A DNA stretch of 64,000 nucleotides from Arion vulgaris (GCA_020796225.1 CM036758.1:65131774-65195773); one strand, 5' to 3'. Positions 21,225 through 31,840 are shown, counted from the stretch's first letter. Numbers and translations are program-made. Notes: generated by a model not told the origin, from the sequence alone.

Positions 21225-21725
21225 GAGGCACCTCCTCATCAAATAGCTTGTCCTGAATAGAACTTTGCCCATCCCCCCTCCCTAATAGTTCTTCAAAATT
21301 TATCTCTCTCATAGGTCAGATGTCCCTTCTTTGCAGACATCATGCTGGAATCATCATTTACATTCTGGATCCATCTTCTCCGTGGTTTTCCTCTTAGCCG
21401 GGATGTATCCATCCATGATGGTCTTCTCCAGCCCTTTTGTGTTTCGTTAAATGTCCAAAATACTTCAATTTTCGCATTCTTACTTGTAGCATCATCCATT
21501 TTTCTTTGATTTTACGTTATTTCTGGAGAGGTCTATTTATTCTCTTCTCTGTCTCATGATATACATAGAACACTTCTGTAACACTTATATTCAAAAACAC
21601 ATATATATTTTTCCACTGCCTTGTTAAATGTCCATGCTTCACACCCATACGTTACCACTTGGAATATCTCTGCTCTTTGTATTATGATCTTTGTTTGTCC
21701 ATCAGTTCCGCCTAATACTGTTTTA
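21225..21725 (-). pseudogene. LINE-a 3' end (minus), longest antisense copy
   Basis: Minus-strand reading in shifting frames: VVTYGCEAWTFNKAVEK (about 21660-21610), CYRSVLCIS, then GLEKTIMDGYIPAKRK (about 21440-21390), RRRWIQNVNDDSSMM and GHLTYER (about 21310). The inverted tail TCATCAAATAGCTTGTCCTG is at 21236. YGCEAW...FE.KCYR is the post-palm 'YGCE.W' region of RTE-like reverse transcriptases. Confidence 0.8.
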
Positions 21726-22059
21726 GTTGTTTAATTGTATGTACAGCCATGTTTATTCTTGGGACACCTACCATAATAGATACAATTGTATTCAATCATA
21801 TACACAATAGAGCGTGTCAGGCCTCCGTAAGGTCAAACATTTTAATGTGATGAGTATAAAATGCAATCGGTACCGTCACTATTAGCGACAGCTTCGGGCA
21901 AGCAGCCTCAATTCATCTGCCCTATATAATCCCTCCGTCTACTCTAAGATATCAAAACAAAACAGTGAATGCTATTCTTGTTACAAGTAAATCATTTTAG
22001 TATTCGCTATTTCTTTCTACATTGTCGTTTTGTTTCTATTGTCTTCTGATTATAAAAAC
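21726..22059. other. Unclassified DNA
   Basis: Nothing recognised. Confidence 0.35.
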
Positions 22060-22190
22060 AGTGATACGAAAGAATAGCATGACAGGGTTGTGACAGTGAT
22101 ACGAAAGAATAGCAGGACAGGGTTGTGACAGATAGAAGAATAGCAGGACAGGTGACAGTGATGAAGAATACAGGACAGGGTTGTGGAAAA
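22060..22190. repeat. 35-bp tandem repeat, about 3.5 copies
   Basis: GTGATACGAAAGAATAGCAG, GACAGGGTTGTGACA. The third and fourth units carry small deletions. Confidence 0.85.
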
Positions 22191-22765
22191 CTAAACCATT
22201 GATAACAAAAGACAAGAGTCATGAATAAAGGAAAAATCATTTCTGATTCCTTTGATTGTCACAAAGTACAACAACGTTTGCGTCAGGTTGATTGCCAGAT
22301 AACGTCACATAATGATGATTGTATTTGGTGAAATAACAGTTATCAAATAACATATTACTAAGATTGATACTTTCAATCAATCATGACTGACAATCTACCT
22401 ATAATAACGTCACTCTAAACAAACCCGGATAGGGAAGATTTGCTAGTCATAAAAGACAACTATCATAGGGGGAGAACTTTGATGAAATTAAACAACAGCT
22501 GTCTTGGTGTCAAGTTTAAGACAGTCAACTGTTAAGGAAGACTGATGTGGAAAACAAAATGTTGCAGTTGGATGCACTAAGTGATACGCATACCATAACA
22601 GCGCAGGGTAATTCGTTTAATGATGCTGTCACATAAGCGTCACATACTCTAGCGACATGCATATATTTGGTAACCTGTTGAACGAGAGTGACATGTCTAT
22701 GTAACTGTCAGGAATGTGGTAACGTCAGTTCTGATAAACATTAAATTATACTAAATGATTGATTG
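22191..22765. other. Unclassified DNA
   Basis: Contains scattered AACGTCACAT and TAACGTCA phrases but no repeat period and no coding region. Confidence 0.35.
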
Positions 22766-22872
22766 AGACCTGCGATAGTGTAGTGATTAGTGCACTTGCT
22801 TTGTAGTCACATGGTTCGAGACTCAATTCAACAATGTAATGGACTTTTACTAACCGTAACGACTTGTCGAAT
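22766..22872 (+). mobile_element. tRNA-like SINE head fragment
   Basis: GCGATAGTGTAGTGATTAGT (A-box-like) and CACATGGTTCGAGACTC (B-box-like). It ends against the antisense LINE-d copy. Confidence 0.45.
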
Positions 22873-22874
22873 GA

Positions 22875-23335
22875 CAGAGTGCTTCAAATAAAACAAGAGT
22901 TAGACAGCGTTAGGTGTGTATTCAGTTATCAGAGGACTATCTTCATAGCACTCCGGACATGTCCATAGGTGCTTCGATCTCCACCTCAACAAATTCAGCA
23001 GCGTCCTGGATCCTAACACGCCAGTTCGATGTTGATTAATCAGTCTATTTGCATACATGATATGTCGTTGTTTACGGGCTGCGCCAATATCGACATCCAC
23101 CTCTCTCAATCTGGTCAGCGAATGGGACTCGCAACCCTAAAACTCTTCTGTTCAAAAAGACTCTCTCAGTGCGTTAAGAATGTCATTTCGGTCCATTGCA
23201 GCTCCCTCTCATACCGTGGCTATACCAACCAATCTGTCAGCTCGTTCATTACCCCTGACTCCAGCGTAACCAGGGACAAAAATGAAGGTGATTTCTGTTC
23301 GGATCATAAGGGTGTATTATTTCATCATTCTTGTG
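22875..23335 (-). pseudogene. LINE-d 3' end with RNase H motif (minus)
   Basis: Minus strand, broken frames: FVPGYAGVRGNERADRL (about 23285-23235), GAAMDRNDILNALRESF (about 23205-23155), then an open stretch MREVDVDIGAARKQRHIMYA (from 23109), INQHRTGVLGSRTLL and LWTCPECYEDSP (to about 22940). NERADRL keeps the RNase H Asp that the copy at 14486 has lost. Stops upstream show it is dead. Confidence 0.8.
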
Positions 23336-24189
23336 TAACCTTGACATAGACTGGCTGATGATGGAGATCATAAATATAACAGCAGAGTTATTCCACTGGA
23401 GACTTACTTGATTACCGGAAGATGTATTAATAATGCTAATATGTGCTGTTATTATAACTTCCTACAATTTATTATAAGAATAATTGACGTGGAATTTGTA
23501 CTTTATTTGGTATACATTAGAAACCAAACATCTAATATACTACGTATATTCATAAACAATATATATATATACGTATATCTTTACAAATAAGTTATTAATA
23601 TCTAATTCATCTAATTATCTAATTGATTAATTGAATCAATTACTATTTTAAACAAAATAATAAACAATTTTGTTGTGATCAACTTGCCGTTGTGATGTTT
23701 TATAATGTGTTCTGTCAGCTATCTTCATTATAAAAAGACATCAGAAATGTCTAATGCATAGCACACTATCCTAAGATGGATTAGACAAGAAACGAAGCTA
23801 ATGGTAAATGTATTATTATTGTGTTTACGGTGAGAAAGCGTATCTTAAATTCTGAATTCATATCTCTCTCACATTACAACAGATCACATTTTCTCGATGT
23901 TGGCAATAGTTCCCATTTCGGAATATAATTGTTATGTTAACTATACGATATTTATATATTTATATATTTGTATATTTATTTTATTTTATATATTTATATA
24001 TTTATATATTTTATTTTTATTTATATATTATTAGATGAGATAATCAAATCTTGCTTTTTTCCCTTGTTTCAATTTTACTTCATGTTAATATCATAATAGA
24101 GTGGTCTAAATGATGTAGAAAGACGTATTCATTATCATCATCATCAGCATCATCATCCAAATATGTAAGTGGAAGAAAAAACATCCAAA
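23336..24189. other. Unclassified AT-rich DNA with (TATATTTA)n
   Basis: Very AT-rich. 23938-24035 is a degenerate TATATATTTATATATTTG microsatellite. ATCATCATCATCAGCATCAT at about 24133 is a short triplet run next to the LINE-e copy. Confidence 0.5.
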
Positions 24190-24500
24190 AAACAACAATG
24201 ATGATGAATATTACTAACTGTCCAGAAGGGACCAGACAGCCATACTTCGCCTCTGGACGGGTTACAACAGAATGAGACACCACCTGTACACTAAATACAA
24301 AATATGCACCAACGACCTGTGCTCCTGTGGCTTGGCAAGTATGACAACATAAACATATTCTACAGAACTGCTCCGAGTATGCAGACCTGAGAAGAAAGAG
24401 GTGGCCCACTTACACCAGCTTCTAAGACAAACTGTATGGCGTGGCTGATAATCTGAGGCAGACGGCTGCCTTTATTAGAGAATCAGAAATCCCAATCTAG
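24190..24500 (+). pseudogene. LINE-e 3' end (Jockey-like C-terminus)
   Basis: Reads RDQTAILRLWTGYNRM (about 24228), RHHLYTKYKICTNDLCSCG (about 24272-24325), a 1-base frameshift near 24350, HILQNCSEYADLRRKRW (24354-24405), one in-frame stop, then LRQTAAFIRESEIPI and a normal stop at about 24498. A Cys-x-Cys...His-x4-Cys knuckle followed by an 'LRR.AAFLRE' helix is the usual end of many Jockey-like LINE ORF2 proteins. Confidence 0.85.
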
Positions 24501-24599
24501 TGAAGATGCAGAAAAAGAAATATGTTCAAAATAGATAAACTCATTCTTATTTGTTGTATCAGCCAGTTTTCTATGATTTTAACTTCTTTCTTGTCATAT

Positions 24600-24845
24600 A
24601 TATTTGTGTATCACTCACATACAGTGAATTCAAAAGCAAAAGGTCATCTACGCGAAAGATAGACCTCAGAACTAACAGAGGCAGTGAAAAACACTATGGA
24701 GTGACCACAAAATCTCGTTCTAGAAACACTTTTCATCTTGACGATGTGAGGCAAAACTGGATTAGAGAGAGAAAATATGAAGAGCGGTATGGAAAAATTG
24801 CTTGCAGACTACATGTAACATATAATACTAAAAGAGAATAAGATA
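24600..24845 (+). pseudogene. LINE-c 3' end fragment
   Basis: AGACCTCAGAACTAACAGAG, GTGAAAAACACTAT and TCTCGTTCTAGAAACACTTT align with ACCTCAGAGATAACAGAG and ACTCGTTCTAGACATCTC of the copy near 10590-10660. The 96-codon frame (24551-24841) starts in unrelated sequence and is not a gene. Confidence 0.65.
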
Positions 24846-24865
24846 TATATCTTTGAAAAATAAAA

Positions 24866-25080
24866 ATCTTGGCATATCCTTTACAGGAAGTAGCCATTAA
24901 CCACAGTAAACGAGTTGTCTATATTCTAGGCACCACTTATAAGCTCAGTAATTTTTCCATTGCTTTCTGTACGGTGAGATCCATTTTTCCGTTGGTCAAA
25001 ATCCAGGGGAACTAATTTGCTTCTAAACTTGCCCGCCTCGGAGTTTGAACCAGGTACGATTGAGTCGTGGTCGAGCTCAC

Positions 25081-25082
<2 letters not shown>
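24866..25082 (-). mobile_element. SINE-4 copy, head truncated
   Basis: Shares GGCATATCCT, AGTAGCCATTAACCACAGTA, CTAGGCACCACTTATAAGCT and GAGTTTGAACCAGGTACGAT with the copy at 15614. The tRNA-like head is cut inside its A-box region by the (AT)n tract at 25083. Confidence 0.85.

Positions 25083-25120
<38 letters not shown>
25083..25120. repeat. (AT)n microsatellite
   Basis: Nearly pure AT dinucleotides separating SINE-4 from LINE-b. Confidence 0.9.
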
Positions 25121-25122
<2 letters not shown>

Positions 25123-26160
25123 AAATATTCTGAGATGCTATGGAATACCAGAACAAAAAATCAACATTATCAAGAGCCTCTATGATGTTCACAGTGTGCA
25201 GTTCGCACTGGCGGTGGACACAGCGAATGGTTTATGGTTGAAACCGGAGAAAAACAAGGCTGTAGTCTATCTCTTCTATTGTTTGGAGTGGCCATTGACT
25301 GGGTTGCGAAAATGTTGCAGGGGCGAAACTGGCATCGATTGGGTAGAAAATAGTCAACTAGAAGATTTGGATTTTCCATATAATATTGCATTGTTAAGTA
25401 GAAACAACCAAGATATGCAAAGAAAAACAGACAACTTGTCATCTATAGCATCAAAAGTTGAACTGCAGATAAGCTATGAAAAAACAAATATAAGGAAGAC
25501 ACCTATGGCAAGTAACGCAGATATCACCCTGGTATCTAAAATGATAAAAATAACAGAGCAGTTCACCTATTTAGGTAGCAATTTTGATTGCACAGGAAAT
25601 GTTTAAAAAGAAATTATGATACGAATTGGCAAAGCAACATCAGCTTTTAAAAGTCTAAATAAAATATGGAACTGCAAGTTATATAGTATTAAAACTAAAT
25701 TACGAATTTTCAATTCAAATGTTGCATCAATCCTAACATATGCCAGCGAGAGTTGGAAAATGACTAAAGATATAGACAGCAAGTTGAATACATTTGAAAA
25801 TAGATGTCTGCGAAAAATAATGAATATAATATGGAACGAATTCAGGAGTGATGAAATCAGAGACATGTCTGGTCAACCACTAGTGACAACTATTACAAGA
25901 AAGAGAAGATGGAGATATGTTGGATACACCTTGAGGATAAATGATCAACGAATATCAAAGCAGGCATTGAAGTGGGATGCAAAGGGTTCAAGAAAGAAAT
26001 GGCGACCTAAATTAAATGAACTTTGCTGAGAGAGGCAAGAAATATCGGTTTTAGCTCCATGGATGAGATTGAGCGAGTTGTCCAGGATAGAACGGTATAG
26101 AGAAATTGCTTGCCGGCCCTATGTAAAATTTAACGGTACGAGAGGAATTATTATTATTAT
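25121..26160 (+). pseudogene. LINE-b copy: RT palm to 3' end, inactive
   Basis: Segments in order: ILRCYGIPEQKINIIKSLYD (from about 25130); TGEKQGCSLSLLLFGVAIDW in one frame (about 25240-25300), equal to the GVKQGCxLSPxLF motif; then in another frame GIDWVENSQLEDLDFPYNIA (25327-25390), where the catalytic FADD is FPYN, so both Asp residues are gone. A long open stretch follows: EQFTYLGSNFDCTGNV, a stop, IGKATSAFKSLNKIWNCKL, ILTYASESWKMTKDID, RCLRKIMNIIW and RRWRYVGYTLRI (to about 25940). The 3' end has an ATTATTATTATTAT tail at 26148, extended into (AT)n. Confidence 0.85.
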
Positions 26161-26162
26161 TA

Positions 26163-26211
<49 letters not shown>
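26163..26211. repeat. (AT)n microsatellite at LINE tail
   Basis: About 24 AT dinucleotides directly following the (ATT)n tail of LINE-b. Confidence 0.9.
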
Positions 26212-26214
<3 letters not shown>

Positions 26215-26269
26215 CACTTTATTAATGGGTTTATTCTGTGTGTCCTACATGACCCTTATTTCTAAGTAA

Positions 26270-26345
26270 GCATTGTTGTGTTGTATAATTTGCATGATAA
26301 AGACTTTTTGGTCGAAACCTTATGTTAGTCTGTTTTTTGTGCAAT
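26270..26345 (+). mobile_element. Penelope-like terminal-repeat fragment (diverged)
   Basis: ATGATAAAGACTTTTTGGTC GAAACCTTATG matches the hairpin block of the copies at 58313 and 58687. Confidence 0.4.
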
Positions 26346-26364
26346 GTAATATCACCTTAATTCT

Positions 26365-26655
26365 TCAGCGATCTTCCGCGATCTCTGGTCATGCGCTTAA
26401 TTTACTGTGGACCAATACTGGGCAGTCAACTTCAGGTCTGTCAGGTTTTCCCAAAGTTTAGTTTTCAGGTCGACTGGATGTAACCACATGTTGCTTCTCA
26501 GCTCACACAGGAGAGGACAGTCTTGCAGGATATGCTCCGGTGTCTGTTCCGCCTGCTGACACTGGCATATAGCTGTTTGACTTATTCCTAGTCTATATAA
26601 GTGTTTGCTGAGTCTGCAGTAGCCGGTACGTAGACCAAATATAATGTCTTAATTC
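26365..26655 (-). pseudogene. LINE-e 3' end (minus), open and ending normally
   Basis: On the minus strand 73 codons are uninterrupted: IIFGLRTGYCRLSKHLYRLG, then SQTAICQCQQAEQTPEHILQ, DCPLLCELRSNMWLHPVDLK, TKLWENLTDLKLTAQYWSTV, Asn and a stop at about 26401. The CxC...H...C knuckle and terminal helix are intact, unlike the LINE-e copy at 24190. It belongs to a different subfamily of the same clade (HILQDCP in place of HILQNCS). Confidence 0.87.
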
Positions 26656-27415
26656 ACGTTATGACATTGTGTGGTGGCTAGAAACAATGCTATGATATAC
26701 TTAAACCGATTTACACACTAAGACCACCATAATCTTATTCTTAAGAAACCCAAACTGCTAGAAACTGTACTCTAGCGGGAATAGAAAAAAATATGAAGTA
26801 GTATGGACTAGTGATGAGATGTATAAGCTGATCTTTCTCAAACTATCCATCAAGGAAATTGTGGAAGGGAGAGACGAGAGAGAAACATACTTAAATAAAT
26901 GGATTGGCAATATTAAAAAACGGACAGACCACAGAGTATATTATTTTCAGAAGAAAGTCGATATCAGAAAGATCATGAAGAAAACTCAGGAACCAAGAAC
27001 ACTCTCATCCGTGCCCCCACGACCACCGTGTTGTGTTATTGTGTGCGCGTGCATGATTACGAGAAAGTATGTGTGTATTAATTTGACAAAAATGGAACAG
27101 AGGTAAATCACTACAGTACGCATATTTTCATAAAATGTATGTCGAATTCGAAATAGGGCATGCTATTTATGGTTCCTATAATATATATATATATATATAT
27201 ATATTTATTTGTTTACGACATTGATTATTGCAACGAACCTGTATCACCCCAGGCAGATCAACGATGTTTAACATTGCTTTTTATGCTATGCTCCTCAGTT
27301 ATAGACATTTTGTGGCCGATATTTCCAATGAACTAACCAGCGCTTCCACAGAGCAAGTTTCATGTCGCAATGTTGTGAGTTATAACAGTTACAATATTAA
27401 TTTTCTCAATGAACT
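26656..27415. other. Unclassified DNA with (AT)n at 27178
   Basis: A 95-codon frame (26819-27106) is Lys/Arg/Glu-rich at its start and has no recognisable domain. It is probably chance. An (AT)n run lies at 27178-27204. Confidence 0.4.
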
Positions 27416-27650
27416 TCTTCTTCTTCAAACGCTCCATATCGATCACTTGTTAACCACTCTGTGTGATTTGTATGTGATCTGAGCCTAAGAACGGTTGTAC
27501 GTTGTGCCAGTTATGCGCCTACAAGTAGGCCAGCACCTCCGATTTCTGCAATGTTTTTTATTTCTAGGTTAGCTTCCCTAGGTCCTACTTCAGTCGCCTT
27601 GTAGATTGCAGTGGTACTATTTTTTGCTTCCCTTTCGGGCCCCGGCACCT
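27416..27650 (-). mobile_element. SINE-1 copy (core damaged)
   Basis: CTTCTTCTTCTTCAAACGCT, CGATCACTTGTTAACCACTC, GTGCCAGTTATGCGCCTACA and TAGCTTCCCTAGGTCCTAC are typical. The core reads CAGTCGCCTTGTAGATTGCA, having lost the TCTTACGACATG part by deletion. It ends at CTTTCGGGCCCCGG. Confidence 0.85.
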
Positions 27651-27741
27651 CACGGGCGCTCAATGAACATTCACACATACACGGGCGCTCAATGAACATT
27701 CACACATACACGGGCGCTCAATGAACATTCACACATACACG
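27651..27741. repeat. 29-bp tandem repeat, 3 copies
   Basis: CACGGGCGCTCAATGAACAT, TCACACATA at 27651, 27680 and 27709. It sits between two SINE-1 copies in the same orientation, at the 5' end of one of them. Confidence 0.93.
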
Positions 27742-27746
27742 GCCAA

Positions 27747-28010
27747 TGCCGCTTCTTCTTCGAACGCTCCATATCGACTACTTGTTTAACCACTTTTTGT
27801 GATTTGTATATGATCCGAGTCTAAGAGCAATTGTATGGTGTGCCAGTTATGCTCCTACACGTAGGCCAGAACATCCGAGGTCTTTGACGCTTTTTATTTA
27901 CTAGAGTAGCTTTCCTAGGCCACTACCCCAGTCGCCTCTTACGATATGTCTTGTATATCGCAGCGTAACCATTCTTTGCCCCCCTTACCAGTCCCCACAA
28001 TACACGCGCT
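27747..28010 (-). mobile_element. SINE-1 copy
   Basis: CTTCTTCTTCGAACGCTCCA, CTTGTTTAACCACTTTTTGT, GTGCCAGTTATGCTCCTAC and the core CAGTCGCCTCTTACGATATG at 27930, ending CCAGTCCCCACAATACACGC. Near full length. Confidence 0.87.
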
Positions 28011-28074
28011 CAACATAGCAAGGTCGTTTGCTTAAGTAAAGCATTGCTAAACTGACTTTAATGAAAACATAAAA

Positions 28075-28160
28075 TGCTAATCTGGCCTATGAGAGAAAGA
28101 CATTCCGGAGGACTGTTGGGGTTCCAAAGTTCTGCTCAGGACAAGCTATTTGATGATGAT
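28075..28160 (+). pseudogene. LINE-a extreme 3' end with (GAT)n tail
   Basis: CTGGCCTATGAGAGAAAGAC, AAGTTCTGCTCAGGACAAGC, TATTTGATGATGATGA. About 85 bp of 3' end, severely truncated. The 27-bp array starts at its tail. Confidence 0.8.
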
Positions 28161-28161
28161 G

Positions 28162-28642
28162 ACCTCGGTCTACTACAATCTTGACTTTACATCCTTCTTT
28201 TGCATTGTTGTCTTTACCTCGGTCTACTGCAATCTTACCTTTACATCATTATTTTGCATTGTTGGCTTTACCTCGGTCTACTGCAATCTTACCTTTACCT
28301 CGGTCTTCTGTAGTTTTCCATTTACATCCTTCTTTTGCATTGTTGGCTTTGCATCGGTCTACTGCAATCTTACCTTTACATCTGTCTACTGTAGTTTTCC
28401 ATTTACATATGTCTACTGTAGTCTTCTATTTACATCGGTCTATTGCAGTCTTCCCTTTACATCGGTCTACTGCAGTCTTCGCTTTACATCGGTCTACTGC
28501 AGTCTTCCCTTTACATCGGTCTACTGCAGTCTTTTCTTTACATCGGTTTACTGCAGTCTTTTCTTTACATCGGTTTACTGCAGTCTTTTCTTTACATCGG
28601 TCTACTGCAGTCTTCCCTTTACATTGGTCTATTGCATTCTTC
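28162..28642. repeat. 27-bp minisatellite, about 18 copies
   Basis: TTTACATCGGTCTACTGCAG, TCTTCCC, with variant units (CCTTCTTTTGCATTGTTGGC) concentrated in the left half and near-identical units in the right half. All three + frames stay open because 27 is a multiple of three and the unit lacks stops. Confidence 0.95.
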
Positions 28643-28734
28643 TCATAAACATAGATTTATTACAGTGTTAGTTGAACATAACTTTACAGCATGCCTTCCA
28701 TGTGCCACTAATAACATCGTTCAAAATAATGTGC

Positions 28735-28902
28735 AGTGGTAACACTACCCCACCTCGTTGCAAGATAAATAATTGCAAGTGTTAACACTACCCCACCTCG
28801 TTGCAAGATAAATAATTGCAAGTGGTAACACTACCCCACCTCGTTGCAAGATAAATAATTGCAAGTGTTAACACTACCCCACCTCGTTGCAAGATAAATA
28901 AT
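28735..28902. repeat. 43-bp tandem repeat, 4 copies
   Basis: AGTGGTAACACTACCCCACC, TCGTTGCAAGATAAATAATT, GCA. GTGG and GTGT units alternate (28735 GG, 28778 GT, 28821 GG, 28864 GT), suggesting duplication of a dimer. Confidence 0.95.
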
Positions 28903-28984
28903 ATCACAAAGGATACTTGTAATGTACGATCAAGCAAATCATACACGACACTTACCAGCACAGTAGATCGATGATACACGATAT

Positions 28985-29267
28985 TAAGCAACTATGTGCA
29001 TAGATAAGATGTCAACCAAATCATAAACTATCCTAGTCAAATAATCAAATAATTAATGGGAATCATATATATGTATGCGATATCGATGACATTTATTTGT
29101 TTCCTTATTCAAAATGAAAATCATAACAATAACATGACAATATTCATGATTAGAATCGTTACAAAACTGAAGTGATTTTCATCTCTCATATCTAATAATT
29201 ATTTGATGGAAACATTTCTCACTATTCTTCTTCTTGAAGGGGGCGTACCAGTTTACACTTTCCTCCA
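28985..29267 (+). repeat. Unclassified dispersed repeat, copy 1 of 2
   Basis: GATAAGATGTCAACCAAATC, AATGGGAATCATATATATGT, ATTCATGATTAGAATCGTTA and TACCAGTTTACACTTTC align in order and orientation with 32030-32280, with small indels. No ORF, promoter boxes or terminal motif is recognised. Confidence 0.8.
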
Positions 29268-29469
29268 ACACTACATGTGTATACAGTTATCTCGTTTAAA
29301 GCTTTCTTCATCTCTAACACAATGTATTTTCGTTACATTGAAATGCATTCAGGCGTAGTTATGGTAGCCTAATATGGCACTTCTGACTTATTTTAGCGAG
29401 AAGGCTTGATTTTCTTATCACCGGTGTGTCTCGTCATTCAGACAAACGTTACACATACATCAGAGGTAC
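29268..29469. other. Unclassified DNA
   Basis: Nothing recognised. Confidence 0.3.
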
Positions 29470-29998
29470 TTGTAATTTAGATCATCAAATAAAGGATCTA
29501 GAGACAGTACAGAATAGAACTAATGGGAAGACAAAGATCCACAATACTAAGAGCCAACATATTCCCAGTGGCAATATCTGGTTTTGAAGTATAACGATTT
29601 AACAAGGCAGTGGGAAAAACAAATATGTGCTTTTGAATATAATATTACAGAAGAGCCTCCCGTATATCATGGACAGAGAAGGAACAAATAATCTTTCCAG
29701 AAAGAACTCAAAATCAAAGGAAAATGGCTGATGCTACAAATTAGAATGAGAAAACTAATGTATTTTAGAAAAAATAAAAGACACAAAAGGTTAGAGAATA
29801 CCATCATGGAAGGAGGCATCCCAGCAAAGAGAAGTAGAGGAAGACCATGGAGAATATGGATTCAGGATGTAGCTGATGGTTTGAGCATGACGACTACAGG
29901 GGCCGGACATCTGGCTTATGAGAGAGAAATTCCACAGAACTGTTAAGGTGGCAAAGTTCTGCTCAGGACAAGCTATTTGATGATGATGATGGGATCAA
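29470..29998 (+). pseudogene. LINE-a 3' end, longest sense copy
   Basis: Post-palm region with several frameshifts: VAISGFEV (about 29570), then an open stretch MLQIRMRKLMYFRKNKRHKR (from 29731), ENTIMEGGIPAKRSRGRPWR (about 29791), IWIQDVADGLSMTTTGAGHL and a stop near 29945. The 3' end is GTTCTGCTCAGGACAAGCTA, TTTGATGATGATGATG. The basic GRPRRRW-like motif marks the family. The GC-rich element follows directly. Confidence 0.85.
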
Positions 29999-31260
29999 AG
30001 GCGCAGGGAAGCGGCGAGCCGCCACGATTAGGGAGGTGGCTCTAATCCCCTGCTCTCACCTCCAAATGGTGACCCTGGTAACAGACGGTAGTTCCGGTCT
30101 GGCTAAGAGGGCAGGTGCTGTGGGAGAGTTACTCTGGGGCAAGTAGAGATGCAAAGATAGTCATGTCTGATGGGATTCCCTCGCAACTAGACGAGCAAAC
30201 TCCCAGAGTGACTATTAATGCTCGTCTCCCGTACGATGGGAAAGCTAGTACGATGATACATGTTCAACCTTGCGGGGCGGAGCTCGGAGCCCGCGCATTC
30301 TCTCTCTTGATGCACTTTTCTTGAGCCGATGAGCATGCAGGGTGATAGGCTCCGCTTACGTGTCCGCAAGACGATCTACATAGGTCAAAAGTCAAGCCCC
30401 CATCACAGAGAGGCACGAATCAAAAACCATCGAGGAGACGTTGCCCGCGTGAGGCGAAACTCGGAGCCCGCGCACATTCTCTCTGGATACGCCTCTCTAG
30501 ATCCGATGAGTGTACTGGGTGCCGAGCTGAGTTGCACATGGGCGTCATGGGACGAAACTCGGATTTTGCCCCCTTCCCCCATCCCAAAGTCGGACAGCCC
30601 AGAGGAAATTGACAGAAATGGTGAGGTGGGCACCAGGGCAAAGCGAGCGCGCATACAGAAGTTGCAAGGGTGGCGCCACATGAGGCGAAAAATATGAGCA
30701 CGGAGGGAGTCAATGGTGACAGGGCATCATGGCAGAGCTAGCAAGCACGCTGGCATACTGAAGTCATAGTTGGCCTTATCGAGCGGCAGGCCGGCATGGC
30801 AAGAGGGTGTGCGTCCCACCCACATGAGTAGAACTGGAAAGCCCAGCAGCAAGCGCAGCAGCAAGCGCGGCAGCGGTAGGCAGGGTGTGCGTCCCACCCA
30901 AATGTTCAAAACAGCTGGAAAGCCCAGCAGAGGTAAAACCAGTGCGCGTTTCCGCTCGTAGGGAACTACTGCTGCCTTGTAGTTTTGATTGGAGACAATC
31001 AAAGGCTAGCGGAGCAAACCGCAAACAAATTTGAACTGGCGGCAAACCAAGTGTTCATTAAAACGACCGGTTTTGCTGGGCAGATGGCGTTTATACGCCC
31101 GGGAGGGTAGGCCATCTAAGGGTCGCTGCCCTGAAAGAAAATAGCAACTCTCTGCCTTGTGGGCTGGGGACACGTAAAGTGTCTGGTGTCAAAGGCTAGC
31201 GGAGATAGAACCGCACACAATAGTTGGCTGAAATCGAACACCTCACCGAAGGATAAGCAA
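29999..31260 (+). mobile_element. LINE 5'-region-like GC-rich element (plus)
   Basis: A sharp rise in G+C begins at the end of the LINE-a tail. Shared with 7976-8800 (minus): ACCTCCAAATGGTGACCCTG, then AGTTCCGGTCTGGCTAA at 30090. Internal duplications: CTCGGAGCCCGCGCATTCTC (about 30282) and CTCGGAGCCCGCGCACATTC (about 30460), with similar flanks; AGGGTGTGCGTCCCACCCA at 30802 and 30883; CAAAGGCTAGCGGAG at about 30999 and 31189. Overlapping frames of 60-122 codons occur on both strands and none has a recognisable domain. Repeated GC-rich modules are more like an LINE 5' UTR or promoter than a gene. Confidence 0.45.
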
Positions 31261-31725
31261 CTGTGCTCAAATATGTGCTAAAGGTTGGTGCACGTACATT
31301 ACGTTTTGATGTTTGGCTGTTTATACATCACAATAAGAATGATAAAACTAGCCTAGAACGATCGAAAAGAGAGAGATGATGATGGAATGAACTAAAGGGT
31401 CGAGGGGCCTGTAATCCGACCACGTACCGTGTACACACCGAGATATGTGGCACGAGCTGACATTTAACCTCGGAATTTCTACAACACGTGATCACTTGCA
31501 CAGCTTGCTATAAATTTCGATATCGGCGAAACCTTACGCTGTCAAATTTATGAAACTTGTCGCTAGAGACCTCATACTTGACACTCAACTGCCTCTAGCA
31601 AGTTGTCTCTTGCGACATATGTCGTCAACTTGGTCAGTTTTGCCATAATGAAAAACCTGAAAATATATATCTCGATACACATGTGATGTTAATTCTGGGA
31701 CGGATTGTCCTTGTCAAACGGCATT
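31261..31725. other. Unclassified DNA
   Basis: Nothing recognised. Confidence 0.35.
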
Positions 31726-31840
31726 GATATCCTGATGACATGATAGACATGTGATATGAGATACGGATATCCTATGACATGATAGACATGTGATATGAGA
31801 TACGTTATATCCTGATGACATGATGGACATGTGATATGGA
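31726..31840. repeat. Repeat of about 38 bp, 3 copies
   Basis: ATATCCTGATGACATGATAG, ACATGTGATATGAGATACG. One unit has lost GA. It is rich in TGATATGA-type near-palindromes. Confidence 0.9.

Noticed and set aside
28150..28742. Three overlapping + frames (99-173 codons) with Phe/Thr/Ser/Tyr repeats
   Set aside because: Pure consequence of a stop-free 27-bp unit. There is no start context or flanking gene structure.
30115..31045. Several 60-122-codon frames on both strands
   Set aside because: High G+C lengthens chance frames. The internal duplications and shared block point to a mobile-element 5' region.
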